From Deltaproteobacteria bacterium (GTDB lineage: Bacteria; Desulfobacterota; UBA8473), in the NCBI GenBank assembly GCA_030643245.1, contig DAOWME010000073.1, forward strand, positions 1-11,491: 11,491 nucleotides of DNA, given 5' to 3'. A model generated the notes under the pieces. The model did not search any database. It was given only the letters and a program-made list of their open reading frames with translations, and had not been told where the DNA came from. The stretch's first letter is position 1, and each line of letters begins with the position of its first letter. Below, piece after piece: positions 1 through 6,110 of this stretch. Made by a program: the position numbers and the translations under genes.

Positions 1-1373
1 ACAAGACGATCATTGACCCTGCCGAATATGGTGCCGTCCTCAGGCTCTCTCTCCCAATAAATCGGCGATTGAGGCTTAACCATCTCTTGAAGCACAAACA
101 GGCAAATAGACTTCACAAGCCCGGAAAGCCAGGCCACACGATGATCATCGTAGAGCAATCGGCCCTCGAAACCGAGGAAACCTCTCGGAATCAGCCTCCC
201 TTTATCTAGGGCACTTTCATATCCTGATGTCCCCTTGAGGAGGATCTGTTGATGATGGAGTATATTAACTGTCCGGCTTAAACGATCAAGCGCTCGATTC
301 TCTTTCAAAAACCGGAAGTTATCAAGTATGTCGTTCAGTGTGCTTTCCGGCTCGAACATGATGAACCCAAGCTCAGGCTCCAGACCGGCCTCTCGCACCA
401 TCTCGATAGCCTCTTGGTTCTCCCTTACGCTTGTATTCTTTCGGAGCCTGCTGAGCACACCAGGGCTCCCGCTTTCCAGACCGAGAAGCAGACTTGTTAA
501 ACCGGCATCCGCCAACGCCTCGATAAGGGGGATGGTAAAATCATTAGCGCGAGTCTCCATGCCGAAGGTTATGTCCAACTTTGACAACGAACAGGCGAGT
601 TCCAATGTCCGCTCTCTTCCTGCCTTGCCCGGACCAATGAAATTGGGATCCACAAAGTAGATGTTCGTGTGGCCCATGTGGACCAGTTCAGTCACCTCAC
701 GGACTACATTTTGAACGGAACGACCCTTCCAGGTTGTTTTACCCCCTGTTAGGGCAGGTATAAGGCAAAACGAACACCTATTGTAACAGCCCCTACTGGC
801 CTGGACATTAACCGTCTCTATATCTTGAAGATTCGGTCTGAGGGGATATGGAAGCCCGTCTAGATCAGAGATGGGACCACGGAGCCCCGACAGCATCGGT
901 CTATCGTAAACCCGCTGGGCCAAGCCTCTCAACCCGCCATCCATTCCTCTCTTTAGGTGGCGGGCCAGCGCCACAATCGTCTCCTCCGGTTCTCCCACAA
1001 TCACATAATCCACATCAGGGAAATGCTCCATGATATCTCGCCAGGCCAGGGTCGGGAAGAAGCCGAAGAGGCAGATCGGCACTTCCCAGTTACACCGCTT
1101 CAGGTCTGATAGCATATCAAAAAGCAAATGGGTTTGCTCCCAGAAATAGACGGCGTGCACGGCGAGAAGATCGGGAGGGTCATCGAGCAAGCGTTTCGTG
1201 GCTTCGGCAAACGTCCAATGCGTCGCATCTACTATGGTTGTCTCAAAGCCCGCCTCCAAAAGGCATGCTCCAGCATAGCCCGACATCATGCAGGAGCAGA
1301 TAGGCGCGTTTGCAATGTCATTAAAGTGATTCGAAGAGCCTTTCCTTGGATGTTCCAGTACTATTATGTGCAC
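1..1373 (-). CDS. bzaD: B12-binding radical SAM protein BzaD, cobamide lower-ligand biosynthesis (3' part outside window)
   Basis: The minus strand is open without a stop from a GTG at 1373 to the left edge (457 codons visible). AGGAGG at 1385-1380 lies six bases before the GTG and decides this start. Residues about 1-145 look like a cobalamin-binding domain of the radical SAM methyltransferase type, with a loop around FGFFPT (103-108) and the following VGEPEET (126-132). Residues about 185-400 are a radical SAM domain with the cluster motif C196-x3-C200-x2-C203 in ASRGCYNRCSFC. Cobalamin-dependent radical SAM enzymes methylate unactivated carbons. In the known anaerobic benzimidazole pathway BzaD acts after the O-methyltransferase BzaC, adding the ring methyl of 5-methoxy-6-methylbenzimidazole. 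The identification as BzaD rests on the domains together with the riboswitch, bzaF and methyltransferase upstream. BzaE or another cobalamin radical SAM enzyme is the alternative. The protein should be cytoplasmic; no signal peptide is visible. Confidence 0.82.
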   Translation of the reverse strand, partial: MHIIVLEHPRKGSSNHFNDIANAPICSCMMSGYAGACLLEAGFETTIVDATHWTFAEATKRLLDDPPDLLAVHAVYFWEQTHLLFDMLSDLKRCNWEVPICLFGFFPTLAWRDIMEHFPDVDYVIVGEPEETIVALARHLKRGMDGGLRGLAQRVYDRPMLSGLRGPISDLDGLPYPLRPNLQDIETVNVQASRGCYNRCSFCLIPALTGGKTTWKGRSVQNVVREVTELVHMGHTNIYFVDPNFIGPGKAGRERTLELACSLSKLDITFGMETRANDFTIPLIEALADAGLTSLLLGLESGSPGVLSRLRKNTSVRENQEAIEMVREAGLEPELGFIMFEPESTLNDILDNFRFLKENRALDRLSRTVNILHHQQILLKGTSGYESALDKGRLIPRGFLGFEGRLLYDDHRVAWLSGLVKSICLFVLQEMVKPQSPIYWEREPEDGTIFGRVNDRL

Positions 1374-1438
1374 GATTTCCCTCCTAATGCGAATTAAGAG
1401 TTAAGAGTTTCGTTTGCCTCTACCTACAAAGCACGTCC

Positions 1439-1468
1439 CTCGTTCCCATGCAGGAGCGTGTGAACGAG
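1439..1468. repeat. Imperfect palindrome of the CGTTCCC...GGGAACG type
   Basis: CTCGTTC at 1439-1445 pairs with GAACGAG at 1462-1468, and after one mismatch CATGC pairs with GCGTG (one G-T wobble) around an AGGA loop. This gives a 13-position stem. It resembles a degenerate copy of the CTCGTTCCC...GGGAACGAG dispersed palindromes common in proteobacteria, and shares the CTCGTTC/GAACGAG core with the hairpin at 5953-5973. There is no T-tract after it on the minus strand, so it is not called as a terminator. Confidence 0.6.
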
Positions 1469-1542
1469 ATCAATCCTTATGCCTTGTACCCTATGCCACA
1501 TTTAAACACAGATGAAACTATTATCAAGGCCAATTATTCATT

Positions 1543-1582
1543 CTTAACTCTTAACTCTTAACTCTTAACTCTTAACTCTTAA
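1543..1582. repeat. Tandem heptamer repeat, unit CTTAACT, 5.7 copies
   Basis: Five perfect head-to-tail copies of CTTAACT run from 1543 to 1577, followed by a partial CTTAA. Two partial-to-full copies in the opposite orientation (TTAAGAGTTAAGAG) stand at 1394-1407. Copy number in such heptamers can change by slippage. The array is non-coding and lies between two genes of one operon. Confidence 0.9.
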
Positions 1583-1591
1583 TTGGCATCC

Positions 1592-3151
1592 CTAGTCTAT
1601 GAGGACAAGACCCACATATTTGACATAGCCGTGATCCGACCCCACGGGCTTGATCTTCAAACCTGCTCTCTCAGCGGTAGTGTAAACATCTACTCCGGAT
1701 GCCTCCATGGAAGGACGTGCCTTCTCCGGGAACCTGCACGGGTCACCAGTCACACACTCTGGACACACAGGACACGGACCTGCTCCGAAGGCCAGCGCCT
1801 TAGTGTAACCTGCCAGGAAAAGATGTTTCTCAAGCTCAAGGAGCTGATCGTGAAACCGTTTCGCCGGAGGGGTGCCCTGCACCAACAAGGCATGCGTATA
1901 TTCGGAGAGTACTTTTTCCATCGTCTCTTCATCCGGGGCATGGGGGGGACAGGTGTGGCAAAGGCCGTACCGCGAACATCCGAACCTGCATTTGAGCCTC
2001 ACCCATGAGCGAACGCAGACCTCCTTGGCATTGATGACACGGGCGAAGCTGAAACCAAACCGTCTTGCTTTAGCTGTCAGCATGTCCAAGCGGTTGAGAT
2101 ACTCGTGTCCCCCTTCACCGTGTTGGGCCAGGATGATCCAAGTATCGGAACGGAGCTGAAAGGTCAGGCTCTTTCTCAACTCCACAGCATCCAACATACC
2201 CATGAGCGCTTCTCTTCTATAAATACGGCCGTTGTATGTGTTGAGCATCATATGGAGATCATAGAAACTCCCTTTTAAAGGGACCACATCATGTTCGTCG
2301 AGGAGATAGTCGTGGATGAGCACTGTTCCGCCGGATGCGAGGCGCCTTGCGGCGGTATCCAATATCGCCGTTGCCTCCCCCTCACCATAGACATGAAGAA
2401 GGTTAGACAGTATGACCAGATCGAACCTGTCGCACTTTATGCAGGGAGATAAAACATCTCCTGCTACCCTCTCAATGCCTTTCCAGTCTTCGGGGTCAGG
2501 GTAAAGCTTCCCGGTGGCCTCCATCACTTCGGGAAGATCGAATAGCACGGCCCTCGCACCGGGCCAACGCTTGAGCAAGGCCCTGCACCATGACCCTGCG
2601 CCGCCCCCAAGATCGAAAATATACCGTGGTGGAGCGGTCTGAAGATTCTCCAGACGGTCAAGTGTCTCTCCGGCCTTGAAAACCGCCTGCCTGTCCATCA
2701 CATCAACGTATGCGATGACCCTCTTCCGATATGCTTCCGTGGATTCTTCCACGGGTCTTTCATTAGCGGTAGCCCCCTCACGGACCCTCCTACTAAGCCT
2801 GTGCCAATGAGGAAGGAGGTACCGCCGATATTGAATGAAGTCACACGAATCGTCCGCATCGCCAGGCACCAGATACCTGTCGGCCAAAGGGCCGTTGGAA
2901 AAGAGCCCATCAAACTCCACCACGAGCCCCAGTCCAATGAGGGTGGCGAGGAACCTGCCCAGCCCATCCGGATCCCACCCCGTGTCTACGGTCAAATCCG
3001 GCAAAGAAACCGGGCCCGCGGCCAGGCGCTCAAAGATGTTCAATTCCAGCGCTGCAAACAAGACCTCTGAATACCAATAGGCCGTGGCCAGGTCCTCGAG
3101 ACACTGGAAACCTTCACGGGCGGGGTCAGTGTCCCGGTATGGAAATTTCAT
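1592..3151 (-). CDS. bzaC: SAM-dependent O-methyltransferase fused to a DUF2284 cysteine-rich domain, BzaC-like
   Basis: The 519-residue product has two parts. Residues about 15-345 are a plant-type small-molecule O-methyltransferase: a winged-helix dimerisation region (about 20-95) and a Rossmann domain with the SAM-binding loop FDLGGGAGSW (179-188) and acidic residue in LFDLPEV (203-209). Residues about 355-519 match DUF2284, a predicted metal- or Fe-S-binding domain, with cysteines at 388, 392, 398, 401 and then 460, 463, 466, 472, plus the typical CPPHAP stretch. In the anaerobic benzimidazole pathway BzaC O-methylates 5-hydroxybenzimidazole, and position directly after bzaF and before bzaD fits that role. 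AAGGAG sits about seven bases before the ATG; the gene follows bzaF by 27 bases. Typical O-methyltransferases end near residue 345, so the fusion is the odd feature. Substrate is inferred from context only. Confidence 0.8.
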   Translation of the reverse strand: MKFPYRDTDPAREGFQCLEDLATAYWYSEVLFAALELNIFERLAAGPVSLPDLTVDTGWDPDGLGRFLATLIGLGLVVEFDGLFSNGPLADRYLVPGDADDSCDFIQYRRYLLPHWHRLSRRVREGATANERPVEESTEAYRKRVIAYVDVMDRQAVFKAGETLDRLENLQTAPPRYIFDLGGGAGSWCRALLKRWPGARAVLFDLPEVMEATGKLYPDPEDWKGIERVAGDVLSPCIKCDRFDLVILSNLLHVYGEGEATAILDTAARRLASGGTVLIHDYLLDEHDVVPLKGSFYDLHMMLNTYNGRIYRREALMGMLDAVELRKSLTFQLRSDTWIILAQHGEGGHEYLNRLDMLTAKARRFGFSFARVINAKEVCVRSWVRLKCRFGCSRYGLCHTCPPHAPDEETMEKVLSEYTHALLVQGTPPAKRFHDQLLELEKHLFLAGYTKALAFGAGPCPVCPECVTGDPCRFPEKARPSMEASGVDVYTTAERAGLKIKPVGSDHGYVKYVGLVLID

Positions 3152-3178
3152 ACTTCTTCTCCTTGCACACCGAGAGGA

Positions 3179-4489
3179 TCACGCCTTTTTAGTGCCGGGA
3201 AGCAGATGCCCGAACAGGCCTAAAGAACCCTTGTTAGCACAGAACTCCCCGCACATGGTGCACACACTGCTATCCTGGGGCGAGCGGCTATCACGGATTG
3301 CCCTCGCATCATCGGAGAAGAAGGCCAAATCGAACTGTTTCTCCCAGTCAGAGTCCCGTCGCGCCTTGCTCATAGCCATGTCCCTTTCCCTACCCATCCC
3401 GGGATACTTTGCCATATCTCCGATATATGCCGCTGCCTTGGACGCCTTCACCCCTTCAATAACATCGTCCTCGTTCGGCAGGGCGAGGTGTTCCGCAGGT
3501 GTGATGTAGCATATGAGATCAGCGCCGTATCGGGCGCTGTGGGCGGCCCCTATGGCCGCGGCAATATGATCGTAGCCGGCCATAATATCCGAAGGGATAG
3601 GCCCCAACATGTAGTAAGGAGCATAGTTGCTCATACGTTTTTGCAGAATGATGTTCGCCTCTATCTCATCTATGGGGACGTGCCCCGGGCCTTCCACCAT
3701 CATCTGGCAACCCTTCTTAAGACCAACCTCAGCCAGTTCACAGTTGATCAGCAACTCCTGGATCATAGCCCGATCAAAGGAGTCGTGAACCGCCCCTGCC
3801 CTCAGTCCATTGCCAAGAGAGAGTACCACATCGTATCTCTTAAGTATATCCACAACCTTGTCGAATCTCTCGTACAGAGGGTTCTCCCGGCCGTTGACCT
3901 TCATCCAGGCCATCATCGAGGTTCCCCCTTTGCTTACAAGCCCTCCGTACCGGTAACCCTGACGCTCCAGACGTTCCAGGGTATAAAGGTTGATCCCGCA
4001 GTGTATAGCCATAAAGGAGATACCATCCGCACACTGCCTCTCAATGAGTTCAAAGAGCATCTCTTCGTCGAGCCTGTTCGGGTCTCCGTACCTCCGATTT
4101 GCCTCATAGAAGGCCTGGTAAAGGGGGACGTTGCCGACGGGTAAGGTCACCGCTGCCAGCACCTCTCTGCGCACCTCATCGAGGTCCCCTCCCACGGACA
4201 ATTCCATAAGGGTATCAGCCCCGGCCGCCTCAGCAGCCCGGGCCTTACTTACCTCGGCATCTATATCTATAATATCCGTGGAGGTTCCGATACTGGCATT
4301 TATCTTGGTCCTCAGTCCCAGGCCGATCCCGACACTCTTCCCCTTACCATTGCCGGTGAGAGTCGCCACAATCTGCCCGGATGCGATCCGCCGGCGCACA
4401 ACCTCCGGTTCCAACCCCTCCTCTCTCGCTATCTCTTCCATCACGGGGGTTATTATTCCGTTTTTTGCAAGTTCCACTTGTGTTTGCAT
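3179..4489 (-). CDS. bzaF: 5-hydroxybenzimidazole synthase BzaF (ThiC paralog, radical SAM)
   Basis: The 436-residue product belongs to the ThiC family, which rearranges aminoimidazole ribotide by radical SAM chemistry. ThiC itself makes the thiamin pyrimidine; BzaF makes 5-hydroxybenzimidazole for the cobamide lower ligand. Family signatures seen are RTKINASIGTS, GADTLMELSVGGDLDE, the zinc-ligand histidines in EGPGHVP and AGYDHI, and a C-terminal cluster motif C410-x2-C413-x3-C417. The reading frame extends 41 codons further upstream to 4612, but GAGGAGG at 4501-4495 marks the ATG at 4489, and the extra stretch lies in the riboswitch leader. A cobalamin, not a thiamin, riboswitch precedes it, and a methyltransferase and BzaD-like gene follow, so BzaF is favoured over a thiamin ThiC. 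The length matches the short anaerobe-type ThiC group, shorter than the roughly 630-residue enterobacterial form. Confidence 0.85.
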   Translation of the reverse strand: MQTQVELAKNGIITPVMEEIAREEGLEPEVVRRRIASGQIVATLTGNGKGKSVGIGLGLRTKINASIGTSTDIIDIDAEVSKARAAEAAGADTLMELSVGGDLDEVRREVLAAVTLPVGNVPLYQAFYEANRRYGDPNRLDEEMLFELIERQCADGISFMAIHCGINLYTLERLERQGYRYGGLVSKGGTSMMAWMKVNGRENPLYERFDKVVDILKRYDVVLSLGNGLRAGAVHDSFDRAMIQELLINCELAEVGLKKGCQMMVEGPGHVPIDEIEANIILQKRMSNYAPYYMLGPIPSDIMAGYDHIAAAIGAAHSARYGADLICYITPAEHLALPNEDDVIEGVKASKAAAYIGDMAKYPGMGRERDMAMSKARRDSDWEKQFDLAFFSDDARAIRDSRSPQDSSVCTMCGEFCANKGSLGLFGHLLPGTKKA

Positions 4490-4659
4490 GATTACCTCCT
4501 CAAATGTTCGTTTGTGAATGTTTACGTTACGGATAACCGGGTTCTCATAATGATTAGCCTCCAGACTCAACCAATTGCAGCCCTTTTCGGAAATTACCCG
4601 GATGGGCAACAAAATGGAAGCGCCTTTAAACGTATAACATCTGAGGATTTACCATCTCC
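4490..4659 (-). promoter_or_regulatory. bzaF leader with predicted RBS-sequestering helix (riboswitch expression platform)
   Basis: On the minus-strand RNA, UCCUCAGAUGUU (4647-4636) can pair over 12 positions, with one G-U, to AACAUUUGAGGA (4508-4497). After a three-base bulge, CGUUU (4632-4628) pairs with AAACG (4513-4509). The 3' arm covers the first four bases (AGGA) of the bzaF Shine-Dalgarno sequence AGGAGG at 4500-4495. The 5' arm begins about 30 bases after the aptamer. I see no GC hairpin followed by a U-run, so control of translation initiation is more likely than termination. The pairing is read by eye and its energy is not computed. Confidence 0.6.
4495..4501 (-). promoter_or_regulatory. 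Shine-Dalgarno sequence deciding the bzaF start
   Basis: GAGGAGG on the minus strand ends five bases before the ATG at 4489-4487. This strong site is why the 436-residue start is chosen over the longer open frame from 4612. Confidence 0.85.
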
Positions 4660-4845
4660 ACAAATGTGAACTGAACGGCAGGTCTTCTGACTTTCGGATC
4701 ACCCTACTACCCTCGCCTTCCCTTCCCGTTTAATGACGAAAAAGTGGCAAACTGAGGTTTCGTCCCCGATCACAGCGGCGGGTCCGCACCGGATTTCCAC
4801 CGGATTCCCTATTATGGCCTCAAAGGCCACCATCCAGCCGTATCG
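4660..4845 (-). promoter_or_regulatory. Cobalamin riboswitch (AdoCbl/B12 aptamer)
   Basis: Read on the minus strand, the conserved blocks of the B12 aptamer appear in order: AGGGAATCCGGTGGAAATCC starting near 4810, then GCGGACCCGCCGCTGTGA (B12-box region, about 4787-4770), and finally AGTCAGAAGACCTGCC (4692-4677). The GC-rich hairpin GGCCTTTGAGGCC at 4828-4816 sits just 5' of the first block as an upstream aptamer helix. The outer limits are approximate because the closing helix is not resolved by eye. The aptamer lies between cbiK and bzaF and points at bzaF. High intracellular cobamide is expected to lower expression of bzaF and the genes behind it. Cobalamin riboswitches are known in front of other bza operons. 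Confidence 0.94.
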
Positions 4846-4913
4846 TATTGTCTATTTTATTTGGATATACCACCCCCTTTCATCAAGCCTTTCCCCCTCT
4901 CTATTCGTCCAAG

Positions 4914-5081
4914 CTAGTGTCGTGTCAACTGAGAAATGACGTATCTCGATTTTGTCATTCCCGCGAAGGAGGGAATCCAGGAGATTGTGCGGTAGCTGTG
5001 GATTCCCGCCTTCGCGGGAATGACATTGGTGGTGTTCTACTTTCTTTCACATCAAACACTTGATACATGACACGACACTAG
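4914..5081. mobile_element. MITE-like element with 14-bp perfect terminal inverted repeats
   Basis: CTAGTGTCGTGTCA at 4914-4927 is the exact reverse complement of TGACACGACACTAG at 5068-5081. The 168-bp segment has no coding capacity and contains a second, nested palindrome. Both ends carry CTAG, so a TA or CTAG target duplication is possible but cannot be separated from the repeat. The right end overlaps the last codon of cbiK: the TAG stop at 5080-5078 lies inside the terminal repeat. The element separates cbiK from the cobalamin riboswitch. No transposase is encoded nearby that can be linked to these ends. Confidence 0.75.
4954..5024. repeat. Nested 25-bp inverted repeat (GTCATTCCCGCGAAGG type)
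   Basis: The 25 bases at 4954-4978 pair with those at 5000-5024 with one mismatch, around a 21-base loop. The GTCATTCCCGCG...CGCGGGAATGAC form belongs to a very widespread class of dispersed bacterial palindromes. In RNA from cbiK it would form a strong hairpin 54 bases or more past the stop codon. There is no T-run after it, but it could still protect the cbiK message end or slow read-through into the riboswitch. Confidence 0.85.
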
Positions 5082-5854
5082 AGATCGGATGGGATAACGT
5101 CAAGTGCTTCCCGTATATGTCTGCAGAAGATCTCGACGATCTCCTGGCGAAAGCCGAGCCCCCTTTCCTCCAACAAAACTGAAATGCCCCTCTCTTCAAA
5201 GGCGGTCTTCCATGAATCATCATCCCCTGCAAGATCTTCCTGAAAATGAGTGCCCGCCACAAACATAAAAGGTACCAGGCGAACTCTCTCGACACCTGCC
5301 CCCTTCACTGCAGCGACTATCTTGTCCCTTGAAGGGTCGCCTTCAACCACTCCCACATAGATGTTAGAACCGAACTCCTTGCGAAACATGTGATGGAGAG
5401 CAAGGTAAGAAGACCATATGGGATTGTCGGTTCCATGCCCGACCAGAATCACAGCCTCATCTTCATTTTGCGAAAGATCCTTTCCCAGTCCCCTTACCAC
5501 TGCTTCATAGTCCTCATGATCACAAAGAAGCGGTAGGCCGATGGACGTCCTGACCGGGCTCTCCCCCACCTCTTCAACCAGACGGTAGAACTCATGGCCA
5601 CAGAGAAGATGCAGAGACTGAACCACTGCCCATTTGTGTCCCTTATCCTTTAACTCCGAAAGGACTTGATGGGGATGTTTCAGGTCGATGTCTCGCCGCT
5701 TCTTGATCCAGTCTTTCACCATCCTCGAAGAATAGGACCACAGGATCTCGTGACCGGCAAAACGCTCCCTGCATATCTCATCGATAAAGGCGTAGGTCTC
5801 AAGTGCCCGTGTTGTGGTGCCAAAGGCCGCCATGACAATAGGTATATTATTCAT
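5078..5854 (-). CDS. cbiK: Sirohydrochlorin cobaltochelatase CbiK (anaerobic cobalamin pathway)
   Basis: The 258-residue protein inserts Co2+ into sirohydrochlorin at the start of the anaerobic corrin pathway. It has the CbiK N-terminus (IPIVMAAFGTTTRA) and the metal-ligand set known from Salmonella CbiK: H140 in VGHGT, E171 in GVVEGDPS and H203 in AGTHFQEDLAGDDDSW. Spacing and length fit the family, and no signal peptide is visible, so this is the cytoplasmic form rather than the exported variant of some Desulfovibrio. An ATG three codons upstream at 5863 is possible, but AGGA lies eight bases before the ATG at 5854 and directly abuts the other. The stop codon is inside the terminal repeat of the adjoining element, so the last residues may differ from orthologs. 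It lies upstream of the riboswitch and so is not controlled by it. Confidence 0.9.
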   Translation of the reverse strand: MNNIPIVMAAFGTTTRALETYAFIDEICRERFAGHEILWSYSSRMVKDWIKKRRDIDLKHPHQVLSELKDKGHKWAVVQSLHLLCGHEFYRLVEEVGESPVRTSIGLPLLCDHEDYEAVVRGLGKDLSQNEDEAVILVGHGTDNPIWSSYLALHHMFRKEFGSNIYVGVVEGDPSRDKIVAAVKGAGVERVRLVPFMFVAGTHFQEDLAGDDDSWKTAFEERGISVLLEERGLGFRQEIVEIFCRHIREALDVIPSDL

Positions 5855-5879
5855 TGCGTTCATCCTAAAAAATTAGGCT

Positions 5880-6042
5880 CTATATGGATTCCAGGTTGGT
5901 ACTGTAAATCCTCAGTTAAAGGCAAAGTGCGTTCCCCGAACGCACCTATACAGGCTCGTTCGGGGAACGAGCCCTACAAAAAAATCATTCATTAATTCAC
6001 CAAAAGCCGGAAATATTGGTCACCAACCTGAAACACATATAG
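5880..6042. mobile_element. Second small element with 21-bp imperfect terminal inverted repeats
   Basis: The bases at 5880-5900 and the reverse complement of 6022-6042 agree at 18 of 21 positions, sharing CTATATG and CAGGTTGGT. The 163-bp segment between cbiK and the transposase remnant has no reading frame of note and carries two strong palindromes. It may be a MITE or the ends of a decayed insertion sequence; the IS4-type fragment starts about 70 bases to its right but lies outside these repeats. The segment would form the 5' leader region of cbiK on the minus strand. Confidence 0.6.
5927..5973. repeat. Pair of palindromes that are reverse complements of each other
   Basis: GTGCGTTC-CCC-GAACGCAC (5927-5945) is an 8-bp stem with a CCC loop. 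GGCTCGTTC-GGG-GAACGAGCC (5953-5973) is a 9-bp stem with a GGG loop. Their 13-base cores (5930-5942 and 5957-5969) are exact reverse complements. An A-run follows the second on the plus strand and no T-run follows either on the side of a real gene end, so they are not called as terminators. Confidence 0.9.
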
Positions 6043-6110
6043 GGCCGGGTTTAATATGCTGTTTTTACTTGTAATATCCACGTATTATGATATATTTAAA
6101 GAAAATCTAA

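Larger units (their letters stand above)
1392..1584. repeat. Insert bounded by 18-bp perfect inverted repeats between bzaC-like gene and bzaD
   Basis: The 18-mer at 1392-1409 (AATTAAGAGTTAAGAGTT) is the exact reverse complement of 1567-1584, giving a 193-bp segment with matching ends. It fills nearly all of the 218-bp gap between the stop of the methyltransferase gene (1592) and the start of bzaD (1373), and stops just short of the bzaD ribosome binding site. No reading frame of note lies inside. It looks like a small non-autonomous insertion or an expanded simple repeat; which one cannot be told from one copy. Confidence 0.75.

Noticed and set aside
1392..1584. CRISPR array
   Set aside because: The repeats are direct 7-mers without spacers; there is no repeat-spacer structure and no cas gene.
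1583..2159. Plus-strand open frames opposite the methyltransferase gene
   Set aside because: They are antisense to a gene with clear domains and show no family motifs or ribosome binding sites.
3179..4489. Thiamin biosynthesis ThiC
   Set aside because: A cobalamin aptamer, not a TPP aptamer, precedes it and the downstream genes fit lower-ligand methylation. Some uncertainty remains without a tree.
3179..4612. Longer bzaF start at 4612 (477 residues)
   Set aside because: The additional 41 residues have no ThiC-family similarity that I recognise, overlap the riboswitch leader, and lack a ribosome binding site; a strong one precedes the ATG at 4489.
4848..4913. Possible promoter for the riboswitch transcript, with TTGATG on the minus strand as -35
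   Set aside because: No acceptable -10 hexamer lies 16-18 bases from it. A promoter must be near, but I cannot place it.
5953..5973. GC-rich hairpin as a transcription terminator
   Set aside because: The adjacent run is of A on the plus strand and thus precedes the hairpin as T on the minus strand. No T-run follows the stem in the direction of either neighbouring gene.
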